From the NCBI GenBank assembly GCA_947625005.1, contig CANQNA010000001.1:1-64000 (forward strand): a stretch of 64,000 nucleotides of DNA, given 5' to 3'. Below are positions 47,694 to 56,018 of this stretch, piece by piece; within the stretch, counting starts at the first letter, position 1; every line of letters begins with the position of its first letter. Origin of the DNA: an uncultured Bacilli bacterium. GTDB lineage: Bacteria > Bacillota_I > Bacilli_A > RF39 > UBA660. Position numbers and translations under genes: made by a program. The notes below the pieces were generated by a model that saw only the letters and a list, made by a program, of their open reading frames with translations, was not told the DNA's origin and searched no databases.

Positions 47694-48077
47694 ATGACAA
47701 ACACAAACACTACAGTAAAGACAACAAAAAGAGAATATTACAATCAGTTTTTAGAGATTGAAGCTGTAAGAGAAAATCCTAATCTTATTGAATTTATCAA
47801 TCATGAAATTGAATTGCTTAATCGTAAACATTCAAGCTCACAGGATGAGAAAAAGAGAGCTATTAACGAGCCTATAAAGACAGCCATCGTTGAAGTACTT
47901 AAAAACGCCGATAAGCCAATGACAGTAACTGAAATAATTGCTACTGAAACGGTAAAGGCAAGTAAAGAAGATGGAGTAAATAGCAGTAAAGCTACCGCCA
48001 TGTTGGGCAAGCTCCAGACCGAAGGCAAGGTTATAAGGGAGGAGATTAAAGGTAAAGCTTATTTCTCTATTAAGTAA
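47694..48077 (+). CDS. Winged-helix DNA-binding protein (127 aa)
   Basis: ATG 47694 after AAGGAGGAGTAATTT. The C-terminal half reads IVEVLKNADKPMTVTEIIAT, a helix-turn-helix with a wing (GKVIREEIKGKAYFSIK). The N-terminal ~45 residues are a charged helical segment. Such proteins in clostridial phages and hosts bind DNA and regulate or organise it. It heads the 47.7-49.6 kb operon with the exonuclease, so it may regulate the early block. Target unknown. Confidence 0.7.
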   Translation: MTNTNTTVKTTKREYYNQFLEIEAVRENPNLIEFINHEIELLNRKHSSSQDEKKRAINEPIKTAIVEVLKNADKPMTVTEIIATETVKASKEDGVNSSKATAMLGKLQTEGKVIREEIKGKAYFSIK

Positions 48078-48139
48078 CATAGTTATAAAGGGGAGTCAAT
48101 AAGACTCCCCCTTATCTTAAAAAAGGGAAGTGATATAAT

Positions 48140-48565
48140 TTGAATTATACCATTAAGGGGAAAAAAATCAGAATACCCGATGAAACAATCAAGAAATATA
48201 TAAAGGCTTTTGAACTAACAGAAGCCGAAGCAATTAATATGTATCTTGAAGAGGAAGGGGTTATTGATAACATAGAGATTGACAAATTAACAGAGCAAGC
48301 AAAAGAGAATAAAACCGCAAAAATGTATGTTAGCACAGAAAAAAAGCGACAGAACACTAACAGACAGCCAAAGGAAGATATACAAAAAGAGGGTATAATA
48401 AAAGACCTTGAAACATATCTTAAAAATAAAGGTTATCAAAATATTACTATTGTAAATAAAACAAAATTGATAACTTTTGAAATGGGTAATAATAGCTTTA
48501 AACTTGACTTGATAAGGACAAATTTAAAATTACAAGAAAAAAAGAAAAATAAAGGGGGCATATAA
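48140..48565 (+). CDS. Conserved early protein with TTG start (141 aa)
   Basis: The frame starts at TTG 48140 after AAGGGAAGTGATATAAT. The start reads MNYTIKGKKIRIPDETIKKY with LTEAEAINMYLEEEGVIDN, a pattern I recall from hypothetical proteins of clostridial phages. The C-terminal part is a small alpha/beta domain. It lies 4 bp before the exonuclease gene, so a link with DNA metabolism is possible. Function unknown. Confidence 0.6.
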   Translation: MNYTIKGKKIRIPDETIKKYIKAFELTEAEAINMYLEEEGVIDNIEIDKLTEQAKENKTAKMYVSTEKKRQNTNRQPKEDIQKEGIIKDLETYLKNKGYQNITIVNKTKLITFEMGNNSFKLDLIRTNLKLQEKKKNKGGI

Positions 48566-48569
48566 GCCG

Positions 48570-49586
48570 ATGGGCAAAAAAAAATTATATCTTATTGTAG
48601 ATACTGAAACTTGTACACTTCCATTTATAAAGGGGATGGACTTAACAGAAAAGGAAAGACAAAAAGTGTCTATTGCAAAACCTCTTATATATGATATAGG
48701 ATGGGTCATTATGGATAGCAAGGGAAATTATATCAAAAAGCAAAATTACTTGATACAAGAAACTTTTTTCGTGCCACAGGTATTTAATACTGCTTACTAT
48801 AAGGCAAAAAGACCTTTTTATATTGACTTATATAATAAAGGTGAATTGCCATCCGTTGAATGGTACACTGCATTAAAAGAGTTGTTAAAAGATATATCAA
48901 GATGTGACCTTGTATGCGCAAGTAATGCCACTTTTGACATAAAAAAAGCAATACCATTTACAAATAAATATATATGGCATTTACACCATAACGATTTTGA
49001 AGAATGGTTAAACAAGCAATATATAGAATGTCAAACCATCCTTTATGGCAGCGAAGGAGAACAGCCAAAAAACCCCGACTACTTAAATATAAATTGTAAT
49101 ATCTGGAATGTACCTTTTGTTATGTGTGATTTATGGGGGTTAGCTTGTGAACGACTTTTAAATAACAATAGATACAAAGATTTTTGTATCAAAAATAAAT
49201 TGTATACAAATAGTGTACAATATTTTTCAACCAATGTAGAAAATTGTTACAAGTATCTTTTTAAAAATACAGACTTTACAGAACAGCATACCGCATTAAG
49301 CGATGCAGAAGTAGAGAGTCAAATCCTATTAAAAATACTAAAACAAAAAAAGAAAAAAGTTGACGGATATTGTAAGCCATTCCCCTTTAGAGATTTGGGT
49401 ACTACAACGGAATATGTAATAAATCATAAACCAAAAGCAGCGGAAGAACTTGCCGAATTAATGTTACAATATTTAAATAATTGCAACACTACATCTATAA
49501 ATTATATTGCAAAAATAGAAGCGCAAATAAATGCACTTTTTGAATGTGCAGAAATGTATAACAAATGTGCAAAAGATTTTTGCTAA
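48570..49586 (+). CDS. DnaQ-like 3'-5' exonuclease (DEDDh, 338 aa)
   Basis: The N-terminus LYLIVDTETCTLPF supplies the first DxE of exonuclease motif I; ASNATFDIKKAI gives motif II with its aspartate, and HTALSDAEVESQIL gives the HxxxxD of motif III. This is the DEDDh family of 3'-5' exonucleases (proofreading or RNase T-like). The ~60-residue C-terminal extension is helical. Start ATG 48570, two bases inside the AAGGGGGCATATAA context of the previous gene's end. Likely role: DNA repair, replication proofreading or host nucleic-acid breakdown. A terminator follows. Confidence 0.8.
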   Translation: MGKKKLYLIVDTETCTLPFIKGMDLTEKERQKVSIAKPLIYDIGWVIMDSKGNYIKKQNYLIQETFFVPQVFNTAYYKAKRPFYIDLYNKGELPSVEWYTALKELLKDISRCDLVCASNATFDIKKAIPFTNKYIWHLHHNDFEEWLNKQYIECQTILYGSEGEQPKNPDYLNINCNIWNVPFVMCDLWGLACERLLNNNRYKDFCIKNKLYTNSVQYFSTNVENCYKYLFKNTDFTEQHTALSDAEVESQILLKILKQKKKKVDGYCKPFPFRDLGTTTEYVINHKPKAAEELAELMLQYLNNCNTTSINYIAKIEAQINALFECAEMYNKCAKDFC

Positions 49587-49591
49587 AAGAG

Positions 49592-49620
49592 AAACAAGGC
49601 GGGAACGCCTTGTTTTTTTT
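49592..49620 (+). terminator. Terminator after the exonuclease gene
   Basis: AAACAAGGCG pairs with CGCCTTGTTT around a GGAA loop and ends in eight T. Confidence 0.9.
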
Positions 49621-50287
49621 GTACAATATATACAAAAGAATACTATAAAATTTTGTGAAATGTATACAAACTTGCGGTTTTAGCAAGTTTTATTATTTTT
49701 GTACAAAAAATAAGTAAAAAATCAAAGAAAATTGTACAAAAATAAGTATTTTTATATAAAAATTAAGTAAAAAATACAAAAATTTTTGGTTATTTTGCCT
49801 ATTGACAAATAACCTTTGTGCATTCTATACAAAAAATCCGGTGGTTTGAGGGAGATTTTTGTGCAAAATGCCCCGTATAGGTATTGTCAAGATGGCAATA
49901 TGCACAAAATAGAGAGTGTAAATTTGTGCAATTTGCCTATTGAAATCCTATGGGCGGCTCGACGAGGAACGTGTCGAGCCGAATCCACCTCCACACTCCA
50001 TATGGCACTTTTCCATAACTCTGCCGCCTTTTTACTTCTTCCTCCTATTTTCCCAAAATTCATATGGCTCCCTCGCATAACTCTAACCGCTCTTTTTTCT
50101 AACAAAATTCTACCTTTCACACGTCTACACTTTCGTAGCAAATTAATTAACTAGCCTATTAAATTTATTAACATTTTTTGAGGCCTTCCTCTCTAAATTT
50201 TTACATAACTCAGGGGTTTTCCCTTTACTCTCTTCTATCTAGCTTTTGTCACCATAAGCCAAGCAACCACATCCTCATTTCTTTTAA
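49621..50287. other. Gene-free region with hairpins and promoter-like words
   Basis: Short frames on both strands here lack ribosome sites and are not called. The stretch has TTGACA at 49802, a GGCGGCTCGAC/GTCGAGCCG hairpin at 49953-49982 followed by CGAATCC as in the face-to-face cassettes, ATAACTCTA-type words near 50027 and 50084, and TTAACTAGCCTATT at ~50145 that recurs at 51640. It looks like a decayed fourth cassette plus regulatory sequence. Confidence 0.45.
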
Positions 50288-50306
50288 TAAAAATTTTTGT
50301 TATAAT
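50288..50306 (+). promoter_or_regulatory. AT-tract extended -10 promoter
   Basis: AAAAATTTTTGTTATAAT, followed by ATATATAGAAAG, before the 185-aa gene. Confidence 0.75.
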
Positions 50307-50354
50307 ATATATAGAAAGATAAAAAAGAACCAAGAAAAAAAAGGAGGCTAACCT

Positions 50355-50912
50355 ATGTTAGAATTACCAAACCTAAACCCACCTTATACAAGAACAGATT
50401 TTCTCCCCCAGCGGGAACAGAAAGACGGCTACATACTTAAGCTATTGATGGAGGATGAACAACGGAAAGCAGATAACAGCTCACTTCACGCACTTAATAT
50501 CTCCTATTACCACACCTTTGGTGATTTATTTGACCTAGAAAAGGATCTACAAAAGGCAGTTCAAGAATACAATAAAGTATATATAAGGGCGGTAGACCTA
50601 GGTCTATTCAATCCAAAAGCAGAGAAAGATGCTTCCATACTAGCCGATGATGATGGATACTATATAAATGATATTGGATATGTCCAGGTAACGTGTGGAC
50701 GTATGCAGATTATACTACATGAAACAGGGGATGACCAGATGACATATGAAGATAACCCGCAGTATATCCTTAGAGCTATCTATGCAACAGTACAGAGAGA
50801 TTTACTAGAAGCAGGAAGCAGGCTACAGAGGATAATAGACAAGTTTGAAGACAAATTCCCCGGCTATCTCAACAGAGATGCACTAGAAAACAAGAGCACA
50901 CTAGGATATTGA
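50355..50912 (+). CDS. Conserved phage protein, paralog of the 164-aa gene (185 aa)
   Basis: ATG 50355 after AAAAAGGAGGCTAACCT. Begins MLELPNLNPPYTRTDFLPQR; shares PPYxxTDFxPxxxxxxYILxLL, a central helix block and a closing RDLxxxxSxLxxxIxxFE / FPxYLN pattern with the product at 51989. Base composition is richer in GC than its neighbours. Function unknown. Confidence 0.65.
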   Translation: MLELPNLNPPYTRTDFLPQREQKDGYILKLLMEDEQRKADNSSLHALNISYYHTFGDLFDLEKDLQKAVQEYNKVYIRAVDLGLFNPKAEKDASILADDDGYYINDIGYVQVTCGRMQIILHETGDDQMTYEDNPQYILRAIYATVQRDLLEAGSRLQRIIDKFEDKFPGYLNRDALENKSTLGY

Positions 50913-50924
50913 CATAAAAGGGTA

Positions 50925-50997
50925 GCAGCTCACCGAACTAACCAAACAAGAGCATAGAAAATTAATATGTAAGATATATAAGTAGCGGGTGAGCTGC
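50925..50997 (+). ncRNA. Long-stem structured RNA candidate
   Basis: GCAGCTCACC (50925) and GGTGAGCTGC (50988) form a perfect 10-bp stem enclosing ~53 AT-rich bases, just behind the 185-aa gene. AGTGAGCTGCCCC recurs near 51530. It could be a terminator-linked structure or a small RNA. Confidence 0.4.
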
Positions 50998-51930
50998 CTC
51001 TACTCTCTTCTATCTAGCTTAATATTCTTCTAAGCACCAAACCGCTAAGCATAAAAAGGAGTCTATTTTGTGGTACATAACGCATTTGTTTTTTATTAAT
51101 ATATTAACTATTCTCTTCTTTTACTTAAGTATAGAACAAGAGTAAAGATATAGAAAGGCGGTTCTTCCCCTCTGTTCTCTTCTATCTACTTATATTCTAC
51201 TTTTGTCTAGGTAAGAGAATTAAAAACCAGTTTATAATACTTATAACTAAATAAAGGCGGTTTTAGCAAGGCAACCGCCTTTTTAGGATTCAATTTTTGA
51301 AATGTTCCTTTTGCTATTTTAGAAATGAAAAACCGCCTTGTTCCTTTTATATCTCCCTCTGTTGACTAATTTGTTAGACATCTCTATTAAAATTCTGCCT
51401 TGCGAACAAATATTCATAGCCCTAATAAAAATAGCACGAGAAAGGCAGTCGTATTAAGAAATCATATAAATTTGAAGGGGAGGATGGGTTAAAAAATCAT
51501 ATAAAAAATGAAAGCAACAAATTTATATAGTGAGCTGCCCCTATATAAATCTTCTAAAATATAACTGCTGTGCTATTCTTTTGTTAAGTTATATATTTTA
51601 TAAACAAACATTCGTAAGAGGTCTAAATCTTAACAAATTAATTAACTAGCCTATTGATTTTGTTAGCAAAATTTCAGCCCATCATGCCAAAATTTTTACT
51701 TTTTAATTTTAAAGTGGGCAAACGCTCCTTTTTTATTATTCCCTCCTTATTATAACAAAAATTTAAAAGAAAGTAAAAACTATAATCTTGCTAATCCCGC
51801 TCCTAAGTTCTATTTTTTACGAACAAATATTCATAACTGACCTCATTTTTAACAAATACATTAACAAGACTATTAATTTCATTAACAAAAATCTGGGGCA
51901 TGAAGGCTAATTTTTTCTTATATTTTGCTT
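50998..51930. other. Gene-free region with dispersed repeats
   Basis: No convincing gene in about 0.9 kb. Repeated words include CTCTTCTATCTA (near 50228, 51004, 51177), CGAACAAATATTCATA (51407, 51829) and AACAAATTAATTAACTAGCC (50142 in part, 51636). Repeats lie ahead of both paralogous genes, which suggests whole promoter-leader regions were duplicated and one gene copy was lost. Confidence 0.45.
51253..51284 (+). terminator. Hairpin terminator in the gene-free region
   Basis: AAAGGCGGTT pairs with AACCGCCTTT around a TTAGCAAGGC-type loop and ends in TTTTT. It implies that a transcript reaches this point although no gene is evident upstream. Confidence 0.7.
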
Positions 51931-51934
51931 TTGT

Positions 51935-51953
51935 ATGAAAATTTTATTATAAT
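51935..51953 (+). promoter_or_regulatory. AT-tract extended -10 promoter
   Basis: GAAAATTTTATTATAAT followed by ATATATAGAAA before the 164-aa gene. Confidence 0.7.
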
Positions 51954-51988
51954 ATATATAGAAAAAATAGAAAAGGAAGTGTTATACA

Positions 51989-52483
51989 ATGAATAAAAGA
52001 CTAATATTTAATATCCGCACCATAAAACCGCCCTACAAAAGCACAGATTTTATTCCAGAGGAATTATTTAAAAATGAATATATTTTAAGTCTACTAAAAA
52101 AAGAGGGACTAAGTGAAGAGGAACGCTATAATTCTGTTCAGCATTTTCTTGAGCTGGAAATGAAGTTAAAAAATAGTGTTTATAATTATAATAATGTTAT
52201 AAAGAAAGCCATAGATTTTAATTTTGTTGATACTGATTATAAAATGCTTTATATATCAATAGAAGAAAAAGATAATTTTTGCATTCGCATAAATACAAAA
52301 GAAATAAAAGGAAATATACCTCTATCCGCTGAAAGTATAGAATATATGATAAGAACAATGCGTTCTACAATAGCTAAAGATATAACTAGATATTATAGTG
52401 ATATACATAATTGTTTAATAGAATTTGAGCGGGACTACCCTAATTATTTAAATATAAATGAAGATGATTACTCATCACCTTAA
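51989..52483 (+). CDS. Conserved phage protein, paralog of the 185-aa gene (164 aa)
   Basis: ATG 51989 after AAAAGGAAGTGTTATACA. Begins MNKRLIFNIRTIKPPYKSTD and shares the PPYxxTDFxP start and the helical FERDYPNYLN end with the product at 50355. More AT-rich than its paralog. Function unknown. Confidence 0.65.
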   Translation: MNKRLIFNIRTIKPPYKSTDFIPEELFKNEYILSLLKKEGLSEEERYNSVQHFLELEMKLKNSVYNYNNVIKKAIDFNFVDTDYKMLYISIEEKDNFCIRINTKEIKGNIPLSAESIEYMIRTMRSTIAKDITRYYSDIHNCLIEFERDYPNYLNINEDDYSSP

Positions 52484-52503
52484 GTGATGAGTAATTTTTT
52501 TTA
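52468..52503 (+). terminator. Terminator after the 164-aa gene
   Basis: TTACTCATCACC pairs with GGTGATGAGTAA-type sequence overlapping the stop codon and is followed by eight T. Confidence 0.8.
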
Positions 52504-52673
52504 TACAACAGTAGAATAGATAAACTTGGCGGTTTACGGGTGTGAGAAAGGTGTCCTGCATATAGGATTTTTATAGGAAGTAGTACTTGGTTAAGTATTT
52601 TAATACGTAAAAGGGGAGAAAAATAAGTTTTATTCGCTTTTTGAGAAAAAAAGGGGTTGAAGAGAGGGCTCAC

Positions 52674-52780
52674 ACCTTCTCTTCAATTTTATTCAATTTT
52701 CTCTAATTCTCTTCAATTTTCTTTAAATTTATTTAATCCTCTTCAATTTTCTTCAAATCTTCTCAATTTTTCTCTTTACT
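52674..52780. repeat. Tandem TTCAATTTT repeats
   Basis: Seven or more imperfect copies of CTCTTCAATTTT-type units run in tandem with strong strand bias (T/C on the plus strand). They abut the first GTTGTGATATTTTT box. AT-rich direct repeats beside iterons are typical of origin unwinding regions. Confidence 0.75.
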
Positions 52781-52789
52781 AACTTTTTC

Positions 52790-52883
52790 AAAAGTTGTGA
52801 TATTTTTGTCGTACAGGGGTATAAAAAATATCACAACTTTTATTAGTTTTTAAAAAGTATGAACAAAAAATATCACAACTTTA
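52790..52883. promoter_or_regulatory. Three AAAAGTTGTGATATTTTT boxes (left flank of regulator gene)
   Basis: One box lies in direct orientation at 52790 and two inverted at 52823 and 52865, the last just past the stop of the leftward regulator gene. Boxes 1 and 2 form an inverted pair ~15 bp apart. Each is 18-19 bp and nearly identical. Confidence 0.75.
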
Positions 52884-52886
52884 TGT

Positions 52887-53576
52887 TTATTTATTATCTT
52901 CATGTAAGGTAGCTCTTATAATCTTATACCCAGTCTTTTCTTCAAAAAGATTAACCGCATCTATAAAATTATATTTTTCTTCTTGTAAATATTGCATTTC
53001 TTTTGCCATAATTTCCATACATTCTGTTGTTTCTATTGCAAAGAAATCCCATAAAATATCATTTAATCTATCTTCATAAAAAGCTCTCATTATTTGTATA
53101 AACAGTTGTTTTTCATCAGCGGTCATAGGTCTAAAATTATTACATCCATCTAGTTTTATAGCCCAATATCTTTTTCTGCGTCCATATATACCTCCAGTAG
53201 CATCATAAGGACCATAACCTATTGTTCCAGCTTTAGATAATCTTTCACAAGCTCCACTGATTTGTATGTTTTCATAATCTTCATTTTTATCTACATATTT
53301 TATTTCATTAGCCATGTCTTTTATGGTAGTAATCCCGTTTTCTGTCTGTAATACTTTTTGTCTATATAATTCTATATCTTTATAATTTTTAATATAATAA
53401 GGACATTTTATCTTAGTTATGTTAACTCCACCATAAATAACTTCAAAATCTGCAAAAAGTTTTAATTGCTTTAACTTTTGTTTTGACACTCTTCTATAAG
53501 AAGCATAAGTAATTCCAAACCATTCAGCAATCTCTTGCGATTTCATTTTACCTAATTTTAATTTTTTTTCTTCCAT
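52887..53576 (-). CDS. DNA-binding regulator or replication initiator candidate (229 aa)
   Basis: The N-terminus KMKSQEIAEWFGITYASYRR is a helix-turn-helix resembling a MerR/phage-excisionase type start, followed by a basic KQKLKQLKLFADFEV stretch. The middle has GGIYGRRKRYWAIKLDGCNN and the C-terminus is helical. Both flanks carry the same AAAAGTTGTGATATTTTT box (three left, two right), which makes this protein the likely box-binding factor, either autoregulator or origin-binding initiator. Start ATG 53574-53576 is closely preceded by GAAAGGATTTG. No recognised family. Confidence 0.6.
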   Translation of the reverse strand: MEEKKLKLGKMKSQEIAEWFGITYASYRRVSKQKLKQLKLFADFEVIYGGVNITKIKCPYYIKNYKDIELYRQKVLQTENGITTIKDMANEIKYVDKNEDYENIQISGACERLSKAGTIGYGPYDATGGIYGRRKRYWAIKLDGCNNFRPMTADEKQLFIQIMRAFYEDRLNDILWDFFAIETTECMEIMAKEMQYLQEEKYNFIDAVNLFEEKTGYKIIRATLHEDNK

Positions 53577-53616
53577 TTTTTAAATTTTCAAATCCTTTCT
53601 TTATCAATATTTTGCC

Positions 53617-53682
53617 AAAAGTTGTGATATTTTTGCCTCCTTAGAATATATAATAATGTGCGGCAAAAATATCACATCTTTT
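53617..53682. promoter_or_regulatory. Two GTTGTGATATTTTT boxes (right flank, upstream of regulator gene)
   Basis: A direct box at 53617-53635 and an inverted, slightly diverged copy at 53665-53682 lie upstream of the regulator start. Their place fits an operator for autoregulation. Confidence 0.75.
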
Positions 53683-53787
53683 CTTTTTTACTATTAAAAT
53701 GAAAGTGATAATAATAACACTTTTCTATATATATATTAAAATTATATTTATTATTTAAAACTTTTTTGTCCAAAAAGCTTAAAAGGT

Positions 53788-53905
53788 ACTCCACATCTAG
53801 TGATTTCGTTGCCCTAAAGGGCAACTCAATCAAGAGTGGAGCTAAAAGTTTAATTCAAGCAAGATTGTTCTAACGAACAATCTTTGCATAAATTAAACTT
53901 TTGTA
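53788..53905. other. Double cruciform-like structured element
   Basis: Two nested hairpins lie side by side. The first has CTCCAC/GTGGAG outside and GTTGCCC TAAA GGGCAAC inside. The second has AAAAGTTTAATT/AATTAAACTTTT outside and AAGATTGTTC TAAC GAACAATCTT inside. There is no coding frame. The density of perfect pairing suggests a folded RNA or a replication/recombination structure next to the box cluster. Confidence 0.55.
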
Positions 53906-53969
53906 ACTTCATTATATAAAGTATTATAATATAATATTATATATAAATCAAAAACTTTTTGTTTTTTAT

Positions 53970-53987
53970 AAAAATTTTTTATATAAT
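53970..53987 (+). promoter_or_regulatory. AT-tract extended -10 promoter
   Basis: AAAAATTTTTTATATAAT followed by ATATATAGAAA before the 116-aa gene. Confidence 0.65.
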
Positions 53988-54021
53988 ATATATAGAAATT
54001 AAAAAGAAAGAAGGCAATATT

Positions 54022-54372
54022 ATGAAAATAGAAGATATGTTAAGGGCGGAATTACTTAAAGGTAAATCAGTAGATACTATCTTAGATGAAATGAAAGATA
54101 TTCTCATTACAGAAAATGAAAATAAAATAAGGAATGACAAACAAAAAGAATTAATAAAAACCGCCTCTTCCAATCTTGTTGATGCTTATATAAATTATCT
54201 TAAAGCAAAAGAAGTAGATATAAGTGATATAGAAAATGAGGAACATAAAAATCATCTTATTAAATTCCTTACTAATTTAGAAATATCTTATGATAAAAAC
54301 ATAAAAAACATAAAAAATATAAAAGATATTAAATATCTTGATGACATATTTGATTTCTTTAACTTTTGGTAA
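54022..54372 (+). CDS. Small acidic helical protein (116 aa)
   Basis: ATG 54022 follows AAAGAAGGCAATATT. Begins MKIEDMLRAELLKGKSVDTI; the C-terminus has a short NIKNIKDIK repeat. All-helical by composition. Function unknown. Confidence 0.6.
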   Translation: MKIEDMLRAELLKGKSVDTILDEMKDILITENENKIRNDKQKELIKTASSNLVDAYINYLKAKEVDISDIENEEHKNHLIKFLTNLEISYDKNIKNIKNIKDIKYLDDIFDFFNFW

Positions 54373-54385
54373 TAAATAAATAAAT

Positions 54386-54417
54386 AAAAAGGCTACTCGT
54401 TTTCCGTAGCCTTTTTA
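54386..54417 (+). terminator. Terminator after the 116-aa gene
   Basis: AAAAAGGCTAC pairs with GTAGCCTTTTT around a TCGTTTTCC-type loop. Confidence 0.85.
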
Positions 54418-54448
54418 TTTTTATTTTTTCTTAGTTTATTTTGCGGTT

Positions 54449-54643
54449 TTAATTATTTTCTTCAAAATCATAAGTACTTTCATTCCATTCATTACTCTTT
54501 ACTAATAATCCCGTACTTAATTCCTTACAAACTCCTTGCGGATTTACGGTAAGAATTGGGGCTCTACATATACCCTTCTCCAACCAGTAATAAGGGCAAT
54601 TAATCTGACCGCCTACTTCGCATCTTACTATTGTATTTATCAT
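54449..54643 (-). CDS. Small cysteine-rich protein (64 aa)
   Basis: ATG 54641-54643 follows AAGAAAGGAATAAGTTT on the minus strand. Four cysteines (VRCEVGGQINCPYYWLEKGI, then ICRAP and VCKEL) suggest metal binding. It is the only minus-strand gene in this arm apart from the 229-aa regulator. Function unknown. Confidence 0.5.
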   Translation of the reverse strand: MINTIVRCEVGGQINCPYYWLEKGICRAPILTVNPQGVCKELSTGLLVKSNEWNESTYDFEENN

Positions 54644-54713
54644 AAACTTATTCCTTTCTTTCTTTTGCTTTATTATAACATAAAATACTTTCATAATCAA
54701 ATTTCATTTTTTT

Positions 54714-54731
54714 TAAAAAATAAGATATAAT
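54714..54731 (+). promoter_or_regulatory. AT-tract -10 promoter
   Basis: AAAAAATAAGATATAAT before the 55-aa membrane gene; weaker match to the family. Confidence 0.5.
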
Positions 54732-54765
54732 TTATATATAAAGAAAAAAAGAAAGGAAAGATATT

Positions 54766-54933
54766 ATGAGTAAATTTCAGATATTAATGCGGTTTTTGGT
54801 AGAAGTAACTCGTTATGCTTTTATTTATATGGCGGTTTTAGGTAGTTTATTCGTCATATTATCTCATCCGTGGGTACTAATTCCCGCTTTTATTAGCGGT
54901 TTCGTTTTCACTTTTGATAAGTGGACTAGTTAA
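54766..54933 (+). CDS. Small membrane protein (55 aa)
   Basis: ATG 54766 after AAAGGAAAGATATT. Two hydrophobic segments (YAFIYMAVLGSLFVIL and VLIPAFISGFVFTF) separated by SHPW, so a two-helix hairpin membrane protein, holin-like in size. It is far from the lysis gene, so exclusion or membrane roles are equally possible. Confidence 0.55.
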   Translation: MSKFQILMRFLVEVTRYAFIYMAVLGSLFVILSHPWVLIPAFISGFVFTFDKWTS

Positions 54934-54955
54934 AAATAGAAAGGAGAAATAAAAT

Positions 54956-55447
54956 ATGTTAAAAACTTTAAGAGAAGTAACAAAAGAAGAAATTGAAAAA
55001 CTCAATGAAGTAAACAAAGAAATATTAAATAAAGATGAACTATTTGAAGAAGGTTCTTGTGTTTTAGTAGAAAAGGATAATCAAAAGTACATTTATACAG
55101 AAAATCCTGATACTGGAATTAAATTGCTTATAGATACAAATACTTATGATATGAAAAAGGCAGAAAAATCACAAAGTCCATTAAGAGATTTTTATGATAT
55201 TTTTAATATGTTTTTATTTGGATTATTCACGCTTGTTACTTGTATTGCGGAAATAGTTGGAATTTCATATATAATAAGTATTGTTTTAATGCATCTTTCT
55301 AATATAAGCGGTTTAAGTGTAATTTTAGCAACAATTACAATAGGATTAATTACTTGGTTTATCTATGAATATAGAAACTATATTGCTTATAAATCTTCTT
55401 TCCTTGAAAGAATTTGCCCAGACGAAGAGAAGGAGGAACTTAAATAA
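54956..55447 (+). CDS. Membrane protein with soluble N-terminal domain (163 aa)
   Basis: ATG 54956 after AGAAAGGAGAAATAAAAT. Residues 1-75 are soluble and charged; two hydrophobic segments follow (FLFGLFTLVTCIAEIVGISY and SVILATITIGLITWFIY). Together with the 55-aa gene it forms a membrane pair. Function unknown. Confidence 0.6.
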   Translation: MLKTLREVTKEEIEKLNEVNKEILNKDELFEEGSCVLVEKDNQKYIYTENPDTGIKLLIDTNTYDMKKAEKSQSPLRDFYDIFNMFLFGLFTLVTCIAEIVGISYIISIVLMHLSNISGLSVILATITIGLITWFIYEYRNYIAYKSSFLERICPDEEKEELK

Positions 55448-55454
55448 AAATAAA

Positions 55455-55652
55455 ATGAAAGATAGATATGTACAATGCAAATATTATTTAAATGAGGGGA
55501 ACTGCGGGAAGGGGCATAGGGGAACATTCTACCAGTATTGTCAGAAATGCCCAGACTATTCCCCCATTAAGGGGAAACCGCCAGTAAAGAAAAACCTAAG
55601 AAAACAGAAAATGTATAAATATTTAGAAAACAAGAAAACTTGGCAAGATTAA
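55455..55652 (+). CDS. Small zinc-binding protein (65 aa)
   Basis: ATG 55455 lies just after the previous gene. The cysteine pattern CKYYLNEGNCGKGHRG followed by YCQKCPDYSP resembles a CCCH or four-Cys zinc site. Basic C-terminus. Could bind nucleic acid. Function unknown. Confidence 0.5.
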   Translation: MKDRYVQCKYYLNEGNCGKGHRGTFYQYCQKCPDYSPIKGKPPVKKNLRKQKMYKYLENKKTWQD

Positions 55653-55674
55653 GTCCTTCTATTGTTTTTTATTA

Positions 55675-55690
55675 AAAATTTTATTATAAT
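55675..55690 (+). promoter_or_regulatory. AT-tract extended -10 promoter
   Basis: AAAAATTTTATTATAAT followed by TATTATATAAAG before the 64-aa gene. Confidence 0.7.
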
Positions 55691-55723
55691 TATTATATAA
55701 AGAAAAAGAAAGAAGGAATTTAA

Positions 55724-55918
55724 ATGATAAACACTCCAATTAGACTTTTAACAGAAGAAAAGGTTGAATTAATCTTTTCTATCTATTGTGATTTTATGGA
55801 GGGAAAACCTGAATATGCGGAAATGCTTAATAAATTTAAAACAGCAACCGCATTAGAAGAAAAGAATCTTTTATGTATAGAGTTTGAACTCTTGTATAAG
55901 GAGAATAAAAAGAAATAA
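55724..55918 (+). CDS. Small helical protein (64 aa)
   Basis: ATG 55724 after AAAGAAGGAATTTAA. Begins MINTPIRLLTEEKVELIFSI. Function unknown. Confidence 0.5.
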   Translation: MINTPIRLLTEEKVELIFSIYCDFMEGKPEYAEMLNKFKTATALEEKNLLCIEFELLYKENKKK

Positions 55919-56018
55919 AAGAAAATAAAATTTTTTCAAATGAAATGTGTGACGTATGCACTATTTTTAGATTTTTTTGATAAATCATTAGTATATTATA
56001 AGGAGGTAATAAAACAAG

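Noticed and set aside
49816..50154. 112-aa frame on the plus strand and an overlapping 84-aa frame on the minus strand
   Set aside because: No ribosome sites, cysteine/proline-odd composition, and they overlap hairpins and promoter-like repeats.
37344..52780. CRISPR array
   Set aside because: The repeated words at 37344, 38682 and 52674 have no regular spacers of constant length and no cas genes nearby.
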